This document shows positions 36,876-45,367 of a stretch of DNA of 64,000 nucleotides, piece after piece (position 1 is the first letter of the stretch; each line of letters starts with the position of its first letter). The stretch comes from Apibacter muscae (GTDB lineage Bacteria; Bacteroidota; Bacteroidia; Flavobacteriales; Weeksellaceae): positions 124,001-188,000 of the forward strand of contig NZ_SELG01000031.1 of NCBI RefSeq assembly GCF_007845635.1, given 5' to 3'. Both the position numbers and the translations under genes were made by a program. The notes under the pieces are model-generated. The model saw only the letters and a list, made by a program, of their open reading frames with translations, was not told the origin of the DNA and did no database searches.

Positions 36876-38090
36876 ATGAATATAAAAAATTTTATTTTAA
36901 AAGGAAATTTAGTCCTACAAATTGCTATTGGTTTATTTTTAGGTGTTCTATTGGCAGTTTACTTACCTACCTATGCTATTTCTGTGAAGGTCTTAGGTGA
37001 ACTTTTTTTAACTGCTTTAAAATCAGCAGCGCCTGTATTGGTTTTTATTCTAGTTATGTCTGCAATTACCAATCATAAAGTTGGACAAAAGACAAGTATA
37101 CAATCTATAATAATTTTATATTTATTTGGAACATTTCTCGCAGGATTATTTGCTGTTATTTTTAGCTTTATATTTCCGGTAACTTTAACTTTAATACAGC
37201 AAAAACCTTTGGAAATGGTTCCTCCTTCCAGCATTGTTGACGTTTTAAAAGGCCTGCTACTAAATTTTGTAGATAATCCTGTAAATGCTTTAATTAATGG
37301 AAACTTTATAGGCATACTCGCTTGGGCTATAGGATTAGGAATCGCTTTAAGACATTCTTCTGAATCAACCAAAAAAGTAGTAACAGACTTATCCAATGCA
37401 TTTACTCATGTTGTACGTATTATCATTCGTTTTGCTCCCATTGGTATTTTTGGTTTAGTAGCTTCAATTTTAGCAGAAACGGGTTTAAACGTTTTATGGG
37501 ATTATATTAAACTTGTAAGTGTTTTATTAGGAACCATGATATTTATTGCCTTAGTGATAAACCCTATAATTGTCTTTTTTAAAATTCGAAAAAACCCTTA
37601 TCCTTTAGCCATTAGATGTTTAAAAGAAAGTGGTATAACTGCTTTTTTTACTCGAAGTTCTGCCGCAAATATTCCTGTGAATATGGAATTATGTAAAAAA
37701 TTAAATTTGCATGAGGACACTTATTCTATATCTATTCCTCTTGGAGCAACTATCAATATGCAAGGAGCTGCAATAACCATATCAATTCTTACACTAGCCG
37801 CAGTACATTCATTAGGAATAGAAGTAGATATTTTCTCTGCTATCTTATTGAGTTTAGTCTCTGCCTTATGTGCCTGTGGCGCGTCTGGCGTAGCAGGAGG
37901 TTCATTACTATTAATACCTTTGGCTTGTAGTTTATTCAAAATCCCTCAAGATATTGCTTGGTCTATTGTTGTAATAGGGATGACCATTGGGGTTGTACAA
38001 GACTCAGCAGAAACTGCTCTAAATTCATCCACCGATGTACTTTTTACCGCAGCGGCTTGTATTGCAGACGAGAATAAAAAAAACATATAA
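36876..38090 (+). CDS. sstT: Serine/threonine:Na+ symporter
   Basis: A 404-residue dicarboxylate/amino acid:cation symporter of the SstT subfamily. Sequence markers are [19 protein letters not shown], the serine-rich hairpin [17 protein letters not shown], the TM7 motif [15 protein letters not shown] and the C-terminal [20 protein letters not shown] with the substrate Asp. It takes up serine and threonine with sodium at the inner membrane. Its stop overlaps the start of the HAD gene by one base (TAATG), so the two are coupled. Confidence 0.94.
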   Translation: MNIKNFILKGNLVLQIAIGLFLGVLLAVYLPTYAISVKVLGELFLTALKSAAPVLVFILVMSAITNHKVGQKTSIQSIIILYLFGTFLAGLFAVIFSFIFPVTLTLIQQKPLEMVPPSSIVDVLKGLLLNFVDNPVNALINGNFIGILAWAIGLGIALRHSSESTKKVVTDLSNAFTHVVRIIIRFAPIGIFGLVASILAETGLNVLWDYIKLVSVLLGTMIFIALVINPIIVFFKIRKNPYPLAIRCLKESGITAFFTRSSAANIPVNMELCKKLNLHEDTYSISIPLGATINMQGAAITISILTLAAVHSLGIEVDIFSAILLSLVSALCACGASGVAGGSLLLIPLACSLFKIPQDIAWSIVVIGMTIGVVQDSAETALNSSTDVLFTAAACIADENKKNI

Positions 38091-38860
38091 TGGTAAAAGC
38101 TATTTTCTTTGATATTGATGGTACTTTAGTAAGCTTTAAAACTCATAAAATTTCAATTGATGTTTTAGAAGCCTTAGAAAAGCTTAGAAGTAAAGGAATA
38201 AAATTATTTATTGCTACGGGGCGTCATAAATTGGAAATCGACCAGTTCAATGATTTTATTTTTGATGGATATGTTACTCTAAATGGTCAATATTGTTATA
38301 CTCCGGAAAAAGTTCTATACAAAAACCCCATTGATAAAGACGCTGTAGAGAAAATCATTTCTTTTTCTGAAAATACAGAAAATGCGTATATGCTTTTTGG
38401 TGAAAACTTAGTAGGTATAAATAGAATAAACCAAAGGGTAGAAGATACTTTAAAACAGTTAAAAATTGAGAATTTTAAAATTGGAGATCTTCATTCTTTT
38501 ATAGAAATGGATGTGTTTCAAATGATTAGTTTTACTCCTTCTGAAGAGGAAAATACACTAAAACGAGAATTCCCTAACTGTGATTTTACTCGATGGAATC
38601 CCTTATTTGTAGATATAAACCCAAAGGGTGGAAATAAAAAAGCGGGGATTTTAAAAATATTAGACTATTTCAACATATCTACCAACGAAATTATGGCTTT
38701 GGGTGATGGTGAAAATGATATCTCTATGCTAGAATTAGCTAAATATAGTATAGCTATGGGAAATGCTTCTGATTTAGTAAAATCTAAGGCAAATTATATT
38801 ACTGATGATGTTGATAACCATGGAGTCATAAAGGCGTTGCAACATTTCAATATTTTATAG
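38090..38860 (+). CDS. Cof-type HAD-IIB family hydrolase
   Basis: A 256-residue cytosolic phosphatase of the Cof/YbiV type, acting on sugar phosphates or similar small phosphorylated molecules. Motif I is FFDIDGTLV with nucleophile Asp8 and acid/base Asp10. Motif II is FIATGR. Conserved lysine and aspartate sites appear in PKGGNKKAG and ALGDGENDISML. The cap region lies between motifs II and III, as in class IIB. The substrate is not predictable from sequence. It overlaps sstT by one base. Confidence 0.93.
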   Translation: MVKAIFFDIDGTLVSFKTHKISIDVLEALEKLRSKGIKLFIATGRHKLEIDQFNDFIFDGYVTLNGQYCYTPEKVLYKNPIDKDAVEKIISFSENTENAYMLFGENLVGINRINQRVEDTLKQLKIENFKIGDLHSFIEMDVFQMISFTPSEEENTLKREFPNCDFTRWNPLFVDINPKGGNKKAGILKILDYFNISTNEIMALGDGENDISMLELAKYSIAMGNASDLVKSKANYITDDVDNHGVIKALQHFNIL

Positions 38861-38902
38861 ATTTTTACTTATAAACTTTCCTGCTAATTTAAAACACTAC
38901 TT

Positions 38903-39577
38903 ATGAAAAAATTATTCAAAATTATTGCCTATTTCCTATCTTCCATAATCGTTTTTATAATCCTTTATTTTTTAGCAGCAAATATTCTTTCGAGAATAGT
39001 TATTCAAAAAGAAAAAGACTTTTCTAAAGATTTGGCCATTTATATTTCAACGAATGGAATGCATACAGATTTAATATTACCGGTAAAAACCGAAACTATA
39101 GATTGGAGTAAGGAAATAAAGTATACAGACACGAAGGGAAAGGATAATATTCAAAAGTATATTGCTTTGGGTTGGGGAGATAAAGGTTTTTACTTGGATG
39201 TTCCAGACTGGGATCACGTGAAACCTTCCATTGCGTTTAAAGCTGCCTTTGGATTAAGCACCACAGCCATTCATGCTACTTATCTTAAAGAGGTAGTGGA
39301 AGACAAAGACTGTAAAAAGATTATGATTTCTAAAGAGCAATATAATAAGTTAGTAGAATTCATAAAAAATGATTTTCAACTAGATGGTAATGGTCATATA
39401 ATAAACATAAAAACTGAGAAAACTTATGGCAGTAACGATGCCTTTTATGAAGCTACAGGTACTTACCAAATGTTTTACACCTGTAATACATGGGCAAATA
39501 CAGCTTTAAAAAAATCTGGACTTAAATCTTGTTTATGGACTCCTTTTCAAGAAGGTATTTTTAGACTTTATAAATAA
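38903..39577 (+). CDS. TIGR02117/DUF2459 family protein
   Basis: A 224-residue protein with one N-terminal membrane helix (about 7-27) and an exported domain. Motifs STNGMHTDLILP, IALGWGDKGFYLD and the C-terminal YTCNTWANTALKKSGL are those of the DUF2459/TIGR02117 family, whose conserved His, Asp and Cys suggest a hydrolase-like fold; no activity is established to my knowledge. It follows the HAD gene by 42 bases and is probably on the same transcript. Confidence 0.85.
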   Translation: MKKLFKIIAYFLSSIIVFIILYFLAANILSRIVIQKEKDFSKDLAIYISTNGMHTDLILPVKTETIDWSKEIKYTDTKGKDNIQKYIALGWGDKGFYLDVPDWDHVKPSIAFKAAFGLSTTAIHATYLKEVVEDKDCKKIMISKEQYNKLVEFIKNDFQLDGNGHIINIKTEKTYGSNDAFYEATGTYQMFYTCNTWANTALKKSGLKSCLWTPFQEGIFRLYK

Positions 39578-39596
39578 AAATTCTTAAATGAATCAC

Positions 39597-40115
39597 TTAA
39601 ATTTTACCTATGCCATCTATATTTTCCTTTAATTTCATATTCATAATTTTCTCATAAACACTTTTGGTAGTTTCTCCTGATTTAGAAAAATTAAAAATTG
39701 TCATTCCAGTATCTAAATTAAAGTAAAAATTCCCTTCCTCTGATCCTTTAATTGAAAACCATTGCAAAGCTCCATTTTGAGCTTGCACCCCTATCCAATA
39801 AATGGAAACCTTATCTAAGTTAAATTCTAATAATTCAAATTGTTTTTTAGTACCTCTAAAAAACAATTTACCTTCATGGGCATAAAGAATTCCACTACAT
39901 TCAAAAGCTGCAAATTTAAAAAAAGCATTATTCTTTCTTTCAGAATTAATCCTCATTGGAGCATAAAATTCTACATTGGAAGGCAATGTATTAATAATAT
40001 TTTTCCTTTTTCTTTTTCTTGATTGTGAAGTTAAAAAGGCTACTAAAAAAATTGGAACAAGTATTAACATAATCATTCCTAGCACCCCAAGGATCAATAC
40101 AACCATTATATTCAT
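39597..40115 (-). CDS. Conserved membrane protein of unknown function with PH-like domain
   Basis: A 172-residue protein. It has one N-terminal membrane helix (about 5-30) followed by a basic stop-transfer segment SQSRKRKRKN. A soluble domain with beta-rich pattern follows, for example SGILYAHEGKLFFRGTKKQFELLEF, quoted here as SGILYAHEGKLFFRG and KKQFELLEFNLDKVSIYWIG. The pattern recalls bacterial PH/GRAM-like domains, but no catalytic residue is visible. It lies 16 bases after hemE on the same strand and may be read from the hem transcript. Function unknown. Confidence 0.6.
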   Translation of the reverse strand: MNIMVVLILGVLGMIMLILVPIFLVAFLTSQSRKRKRKNIINTLPSNVEFYAPMRINSERKNNAFFKFAAFECSGILYAHEGKLFFRGTKKQFELLEFNLDKVSIYWIGVQAQNGALQWFSIKGSEEGNFYFNLDTGMTIFNFSKSGETTKSVYEKIMNMKLKENIDGIGKI

Positions 40116-40131
40116 AGTTTAGTTTTTTTGA

Positions 40132-41157
40132 TTATGCTTTATATTCAACAATTGCTTTCACAAATGAAGCTGCATTTTCCAGAGGAATATTGGGAAGTAT
40201 TCCATGTCCTAAATTGGCTATATAATTTCTGACTCCAAATTCACGAACCATTTGTTGCGCTTCATCGTAGATTTTCTGTGGAGATGAAAGTAATTTTGCC
40301 GGATCAAAATTTCCTTGTAGCGTTATCTTACCTCCAGAAAATTCTCTAGCTTTTTGTGGTGTAATTGTCCAATCTACTCCTAAAGCGGATGCTTTAGACT
40401 TTGACATAGCATCTAATGCAAACCAACAACCTTTTCCAAAAACAATAACTGGTGCTTTTTCTGCTAAAGCTTCTACAATCTGATTGATATATTTCCATGA
40501 GAATTCTTCGTAATCTTTAGGAGAAAGTAAACCGCCCCAACTATCAAAAATCTGTACCGCATCTACTCCATATTCAACTTTCTTTAAAAGATATTCTATG
40601 GTATAATCCGTGATTTTTTGTAATAGTATATGTGCTAGTTCAGTATTTTTAAAAGCAAAGGCTTTAGCTCTGTCAAAGGTTTTAGAGCCTTTTCCTTCTA
40701 CGGCATAGCAAAATATGGTCCATGGACTTCCTGCAAAACCAATCAAAGGAATTTCGTTTTTTAACAGTTCTTTGGTTATAGAAATTGCTTTAAAAACATA
40801 ATCTAAACTTTCTTCTACAGGTGCATTTTGCAATCTATCTACATCTTCTTTTGAAGCTATAGGATTTGCTAAAAATGGTCCTACAGATTCTTTCATTTCG
40901 AAAGGCATACCCATTGCTTGAGGAATGACTAAAATATCTGAAAAAAGAATTGCAGCATCCAAAGGAAAACGTTGGATAGGCATTAGCGTAATTTCTGCAG
41001 CTAATTCTGGAGTTTGGCAACGTGTAAAGAAATCGTATTGATCTCTCATAGCCCTAAATTCAGGTAGAAATCTCCCCGCTTGGCGCATCATCCACACCGG
41101 TGGTCTTTGTACTTCTTTTCCTTTTAGTGCGTCTAAAAATAAAGTATTTTTAATCAT
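40132..41157 (-). CDS. hemE: Uroporphyrinogen decarboxylase
   Basis: This enzyme decarboxylates the four acetate side chains of uroporphyrinogen III to give coproporphyrinogen III in heme synthesis. The 341 residues fit the family. The N-terminal signature [18 protein letters not shown] carries the conserved Arg pair. Asp in [35 protein letters not shown] and the C-terminal [15 protein letters not shown] are also present. It overlaps hemD by eight bases. Confidence 0.97.
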   Translation of the reverse strand: MIKNTLFLDALKGKEVQRPPVWMMRQAGRFLPEFRAMRDQYDFFTRCQTPELAAEITLMPIQRFPLDAAILFSDILVIPQAMGMPFEMKESVGPFLANPIASKEDVDRLQNAPVEESLDYVFKAISITKELLKNEIPLIGFAGSPWTIFCYAVEGKGSKTFDRAKAFAFKNTELAHILLQKITDYTIEYLLKKVEYGVDAVQIFDSWGGLLSPKDYEEFSWKYINQIVEALAEKAPVIVFGKGCWFALDAMSKSKASALGVDWTITPQKAREFSGGKITLQGNFDPAKLLSSPQKIYDEAQQMVREFGVRNYIANLGHGILPNIPLENAASFVKAIVEYKA

Positions 41158-41806
41158 TGATGGTTTCTTTTATTAGGGTAAGTAATGACTCTTTAGTAGT
41201 TTCTTCAGGATAATAAACCGGTAGGTCTCCGGCTAAATCTTTCACTGCTTTAGCAGTGGTTTTACCGCTTACAAAAACCAAAGCATCTCGAGGTATTTGA
41301 TTCATGGAAAGATAGGATTTTACAGCGGAAGGACTCATAAACACCAAAGCATCATACTTTTCGTTAACTTTAGTAGGTTTTAAAGTAGTTTTATAACATT
41401 CAATCCCTATAACCTCCACTCCATTTTTTCTTAAAGAATCAGGCAGAGTACTTAACGAAAGATTACCTTTAAAAAAAACATATTTTTTCACTTCTGTTTC
41501 TAACATTCTTTCTAAAAGATCTTCTGCATAATTAGAAATAAAACTTATTTCTCTATTTTGCCCAAACAATTCTTTAGCTGTATTTTTTCCTACCACATAA
41601 AAATCTCCTTCTAACTCTATATTTTTGATCGCTTGCACAGCATTTCCACTGGTAACTATAAAAGAATTAACCTCATTAGGAAGATAAGGAATTATCTGAC
41701 TTTCTGGATAAATCTCTGTTTCTATAAAAGGAATATAATCAATTTGCAACCTCTTATCATTTTCTTCTGGAAGAGTGAATGTAGAGGTAACTAAAACTTT
41801 TTTCAT
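41150..41806 (-). CDS. hemD: Uroporphyrinogen-III synthase
   Basis: A 218-residue two-lobed enzyme that closes and inverts ring D of hydroxymethylbilane. The family is poorly conserved. Recognisable are [15 protein letters not shown]-like text ([15 protein letters not shown]), the second-lobe [11 protein letters not shown] and [16 protein letters not shown], with the expected alternation of short helices and strands. The overlap with hemE supports the call. hemC and hemA, which commonly accompany hemD in related genomes, are not next to it here. Confidence 0.88.
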   Translation of the reverse strand: MKKVLVTSTFTLPEENDKRLQIDYIPFIETEIYPESQIIPYLPNEVNSFIVTSGNAVQAIKNIELEGDFYVVGKNTAKELFGQNREISFISNYAEDLLERMLETEVKKYVFFKGNLSLSTLPDSLRKNGVEVIGIECYKTTLKPTKVNEKYDALVFMSPSAVKSYLSMNQIPRDALVFVSGKTTAKAVKDLAGDLPVYYPEETTKESLLTLIKETIND

Positions 41807-41827
41807 TACTTAATTAAGTTTAGATAA

Positions 41828-41835
41828 CAAATATA
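41828..41835 (-). promoter_or_regulatory. Candidate -7 box (TATATTTG) upstream of hemD
   Basis: The minus strand reads TATATTTG, matching TAnnTTTG, 21 bases before the hemD ATG, in the 137-base gap that separates it from pabA. No -33 TTTG is seen at 18-20 bases. In AT-rich DNA such boxes arise by chance, so this is tentative. Confidence 0.4.
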
Positions 41836-41943
41836 AAGTAATTTCAATTTATACGTTTATATTTCAACAATCATATTCAAAGACGGTTATAAACTAAGCA
41901 TTCAAGTATCCTCATTCATTAGTCTTATTATTTAAAAATTTGT

Positions 41944-42516
41944 TTACTGTTTAATCCAATTATTAATGATTTGCCTTCCATAAAAAGTCATGAAAGATTC
42001 CGGATGAAACTGTAACCCTTTTAAATCCCAAGTGGTATGAGAGACTGCCATAATTGAATGATCTATACTTTCTGCTATCACTTTTAAGCTAAGAGGTAAA
42101 CAATCTTTATCTGCCAACCAAGAATGGTACAATCCTACTTCAATGGTAGTAGGTAGATTTTGAAATATTTTTTCTTGCTTATTGATAATTATTGTTTTTT
42201 TTATTCCGTGATTTACTTTTTCAAGATTTAAAAGCTTTCCTCCTAAACATTCAACAATTGCTTGGTGCCCTAAGCATATCCCTAATATACTTTTAGTTTG
42301 TTTAAATTCTTCAATTACTGAAAATAGATTGGGGGTATTTTTAGGTATGTCCGGACCTGGTGATAAAACAATTTTATCAAATTTAATTAGATCTTCCATT
42401 TGTATCCTATCATTGGGAATAACTTCTAGGGTACAATTTAAGTTTTCATCGAAAAGTTGAAATAAATTTCCTGTAAAAGAATCATAGTTATCAATTAAAG
42501 CTATCTTTACTTTCAT
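41944..42516 (-). CDS. pabA: Aminodeoxychorismate synthase glutamine amidotransferase component
   Basis: A 190-residue class I glutamine amidotransferase that supplies ammonia to PabB. The triad is visible: Cys82 in GICLGHQA, His171 and Glu173 in QFHPESF. DNYDSFTGNLF near the start and LSPGPDIPKN for the oxyanion region are typical of PabA/TrpG. No trp genes are nearby and pabB starts 43 bases away on the other strand, so folate synthesis is favoured over anthranilate. Some family members serve both. Confidence 0.92.
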   Translation of the reverse strand: MKVKIALIDNYDSFTGNLFQLFDENLNCTLEVIPNDRIQMEDLIKFDKIVLSPGPDIPKNTPNLFSVIEEFKQTKSILGICLGHQAIVECLGGKLLNLEKVNHGIKKTIIINKQEKIFQNLPTTIEVGLYHSWLADKDCLPLSLKVIAESIDHSIMAVSHTTWDLKGLQFHPESFMTFYGRQIINNWIKQ

Positions 42517-42559
42517 ATATACAGTTAATTATTTTATATTTTTGTTTTTTTTAAATTTA

Positions 42560-43546
42560 ATGAAAATAAATAGGAGTGCTATTGAAAAAATGAATGACCT
42601 GGGGAGGAAACAAATTCCTTTTCTATTCATTCTTGATTTCTCTGAAAATGAAAACATCATCCTTCCTCTCTCTAAAATTAGTCCTGAATCTATTTTATAT
42701 GATTTTGAAGGATTCACAAATCTTACACCTAATTTATTTCATATAAATACAATTCCTAAACTTAGTTACACCTACCACCCCATTGCCTTTGCTGAATACG
42801 AAAAACAGTTTAATTTAGTGAAAAAAGAAATTGCTTTTGGCAATTCTTACCTCATCAATTTAACTACAGCAACCCCTATAGATGTAAACATAGATCTAAA
42901 GGATATTTTTTTGGTTAGCAAAGCTAAATATAAACTTTGGCTAGACCATCAATTTGTATGTTTTTCACCAGAAACTTTCGTTAAAATAAATAATGGGAAA
43001 ATTTATTCTTTCCCGATGAAGGGAACGATAGACGCTTCTATTCCCAATGCTAAAAAAATTATTCTTGAAGATCTTAAAGAAACCTCTGAACATTATACTA
43101 TAGTGGATTTAATTCGTAACGATCTTAATTTGGTTTCCAAAAAAGTGAAAGTGGATATTTTCAGATATCTGGATGAAATAAATACACAAAGGGGTAAGTT
43201 ATTACAAGTGAGTTCCCAAATCAGTGGTGAATTAGAACCTAATTGGCAATGCAATATAGGTAACATCTTTCATAAACTACTACCTGCAGGCTCTATTACT
43301 GGAGCTCCTAAAAAAAGGACCGTTGAAATTATAAATTCTATTGAAACTTTCCCTAGAAATTTCTATACCGGTGTAGCTGGAATCTTTGATGGTAGATCAG
43401 TGAATAGTATGGTAATGATTAGGTTCATTGAAGAAACGATAGACCATAAATATCTTTATAGAAGTGGGGGAGGTATCACTTGCTTTAGTGAGGTTCAAAA
43501 GGAATATAACGAGTTAATTCAAAAAATTTATGTACCGATTTCTTGA
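42560..43546 (+). CDS. pabB: Aminodeoxychorismate synthase component I
   Basis: A 328-residue chorismate-binding enzyme that converts chorismate plus ammonia to 4-amino-4-deoxychorismate for folate. The core motifs are SFPMKGTIDAS, HYTIVDLIRNDLN, LLPAGSITGAPKKRTVEII, given as PAGSITGAPKKRT, and GGGITCFSEVQKEYNE. It lacks the N-terminal domain of E. coli PabB, which is normal for this short Bacteroidota form. I chose the ATG at 42560; an in-frame TTG 18 bases earlier is less likely. It overlaps pabC by 17 bases. Confidence 0.93.
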   Translation: MKINRSAIEKMNDLGRKQIPFLFILDFSENENIILPLSKISPESILYDFEGFTNLTPNLFHINTIPKLSYTYHPIAFAEYEKQFNLVKKEIAFGNSYLINLTTATPIDVNIDLKDIFLVSKAKYKLWLDHQFVCFSPETFVKINNGKIYSFPMKGTIDASIPNAKKIILEDLKETSEHYTIVDLIRNDLNLVSKKVKVDIFRYLDEINTQRGKLLQVSSQISGELEPNWQCNIGNIFHKLLPAGSITGAPKKRTVEIINSIETFPRNFYTGVAGIFDGRSVNSMVMIRFIEETIDHKYLYRSGGGITCFSEVQKEYNELIQKIYVPIS

Positions 43547-44129
43547 AACTATTTTAATTAAAAATCATTCTTTTCAAAATATTGCCTATCATAATCAACG
43601 AGCCAATAATACTTGCCAATTCTTTTTTAAAAAGAAACTAGTCCAAGATATTTCTGAAGTAATTTCTATTCCTCCTGAATTAGAATATAAAGAAACTTAT
43701 CGTTGTAGAATTATTTATACAGATATAATTGAAAAGGTTGAATTTATTCCTTACTTACAAAAACCTATCAATTCTATTCAGGTAGTTTATAACGATGATA
43801 TTGAATATTCTTTTAAGTTTGAAAACCGAAGCGCTCTTGATGCCCTAAAGATAAATTCTTCGGCAGACGATATTCTAATTGTTAAAAACAACTACATTAC
43901 TGATACTTCGATTGCAAATATCTTGCTTAGAAAATATGGTCAATGGTACACGCCTAAGCATCCTCTTTTGCATGGAACTGAAAGACAAAGATTATTAGAT
44001 TTAAATTTTATCATAGAGAAGGATATCTCAATTGATTCTATCGATGAATACGACTCATTTTGTTTAATTAATGCTCTTAGACCTTTTTCGAATAATCATG
44101 TTCTTAGTTGTAAGAATTTAATTTTTTAA
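43530..44129 (+). CDS. pabC: Aminodeoxychorismate lyase-like aminotransferase class IV protein
   Basis: A 199-residue fold-type IV PLP enzyme expected to release pyruvate and give 4-aminobenzoate. It is shorter than the usual 270 residues. The PLP-type lysine is probably in YSFKFENRSALDAL. Downstream DDILIVKNNYITDTSIANI and LLHGTERQRLLDLNFI are family features. The short length is typical of the Bacteroidota proteins found after PabB. The overlap with pabB and matching strand give a complete pabA/pabBC set. Confidence 0.88.
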   Translation: MYRFLETILIKNHSFQNIAYHNQRANNTCQFFFKKKLVQDISEVISIPPELEYKETYRCRIIYTDIIEKVEFIPYLQKPINSIQVVYNDDIEYSFKFENRSALDALKINSSADDILIVKNNYITDTSIANILLRKYGQWYTPKHPLLHGTERQRLLDLNFIIEKDISIDSIDEYDSFCLINALRPFSNNHVLSCKNLIF

Positions 44130-44135
44130 CATTAG

Positions 44136-45119
44136 TTATTCCCTTAAAATTTGGTAATCGTGGATTTGTAGTACACAGCTTTCTCCTATTGCATAATAAT
44201 CCTCACTGGAAAACCATATGCGCTTTCTCTGCCCTATAGCTTCAACTAAATAAGAACTTCCTAAAAAATAACTTTTTAAAACTTTAACTTGTAATTCTCC
44301 TTCTTCTTCCGCATAAAGCTGATGGGGATAAACTAGAATTTTAGTTGCTTCTATACCTTTAAATAATTCTGGAAAGTTTTCTTTGGTAAATATATTAATC
44401 TCACCAAATAAACGAGCAACATATTCATTTACCGGATTTTTATATAAATAACTAGGTTTGTTTTTTTGTACAATTTTTCCGTCTTTTATAATTACCATTT
44501 CATCTGCATATGCCAAAGCATCTTCTATTTCATGTGTTGCTAATAGAATTGAAATATTGTTTTCTTTAGCAAAATCAAAGACAGCTCTTTTTAATATATT
44601 CTTTTTAAAAGTATCAACCTGAGAAAAAGGTTCATCTAATAATAACAAGGAAGGAGTTTGGGCTAGAACTTTTGCTAAAGCTACTCTTTGTTTTTGCCCT
44701 CCGCTTAAATGTATACATTTAGTTTCTATAAACGAAGACATCTCTACCAAATCTAACAAGAAGAAAATCCTTTCTTGCTTTTCATCCATATCAATATTCG
44801 ATAAAAATCTGCCTACATTATCTCCAACGGTTGCATAAGAATCTAATCCAAATTCTTGTTCTAAATATTTAAATTCCGGTTCACCAGGAACTAAATTTCC
44901 TTTCATCCCAGATAACTTTCTATGATTGTAATAAATTTCTCCTTCTTGCCATTCTAACATTCCATAAATAAGTTTCAAGATGGTGCTTTTCCCACTTCCA
45001 CTTTCACCTATTAATGCTAGCATCTTCCCTTGTTCCAAGTTAAAAGATAAGCCCTCAATATTTTTTTTATCCTCGTTGTAAGAGAAAGATATATTTTTTA
45101 CTTCTAACATGGTAACCAT
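44136..45119 (-). CDS. Orphan ABC transporter ATP-binding protein
   Basis: A 327-residue ATPase. It has Walker A GESGSGKST (38-46), Q-loop around YLEQEFGLDS, signature LSGGQKQRVALAKV, Walker B LLLLDEPFSQVD and switch His in LLATHEIEDAL. After the nucleotide-binding domain (to about 230) there is a roughly 90-residue C-terminal domain with beta-rich pattern (LQVKVLKSYFLGSSYLVEAI), like the TOBE domain of importer ATPases such as PotA. No permease or binding protein is adjacent. It may serve a distant importer. It ends six bases from pabC, converging. Confidence 0.88.
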   Translation of the reverse strand: MVTMLEVKNISFSYNEDKKNIEGLSFNLEQGKMLALIGESGSGKSTILKLIYGMLEWQEGEIYYNHRKLSGMKGNLVPGEPEFKYLEQEFGLDSYATVGDNVGRFLSNIDMDEKQERIFFLLDLVEMSSFIETKCIHLSGGQKQRVALAKVLAQTPSLLLLDEPFSQVDTFKKNILKRAVFDFAKENNISILLATHEIEDALAYADEMVIIKDGKIVQKNKPSYLYKNPVNEYVARLFGEINIFTKENFPELFKGIEATKILVYPHQLYAEEEGELQVKVLKSYFLGSSYLVEAIGQRKRIWFSSEDYYAIGESCVLQIHDYQILRE

Positions 45120-45367
45120 TCATTTAAAAATTCAATTGTTTATAAAGGTAGTTAAAACAAATGCTTTGCTAAATTATAAATTCATTTTAAATTTAACAAC
45201 GTATCTACCAACATGATTAATTTAATAATCATCAACATTATCTTTAAGCTATTTCAACGATTTAATAAACCGTCTGAACGAAAAAAATTGATGTGTTTTT
45301 TAGCAGTAAATAGTATTTAAAATTACTTTATTACTCTCTAAAGCTGAGTATTCAATAATTAATCCAT
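45120..45367. other. Intergenic gap between ABC ATPase and MBOAT gene
   Basis: AT-rich, without a gene I can support. A weak inverted repeat (TGATTA, six bases, TAATCA, at 45213-45230) is present without a T-run. The ABC gene has a TACCTTTA string about 20-30 bases before its start that is one base off the -7 consensus. Confidence 0.4.

Noticed and set aside
42542-42559. Upstream TTG start for pabB
   Set aside because: It adds only six hydrophobic residues (FFLNL-type) and eats into the short promoter region; the ATG at 42560 is preferred.
45213-45230. Inverted repeat TGATTA...TAATCA as a terminator for the ABC gene region
   Set aside because: The stem is six A/T-rich pairs with no T-run; chance occurrence is likely in this composition.
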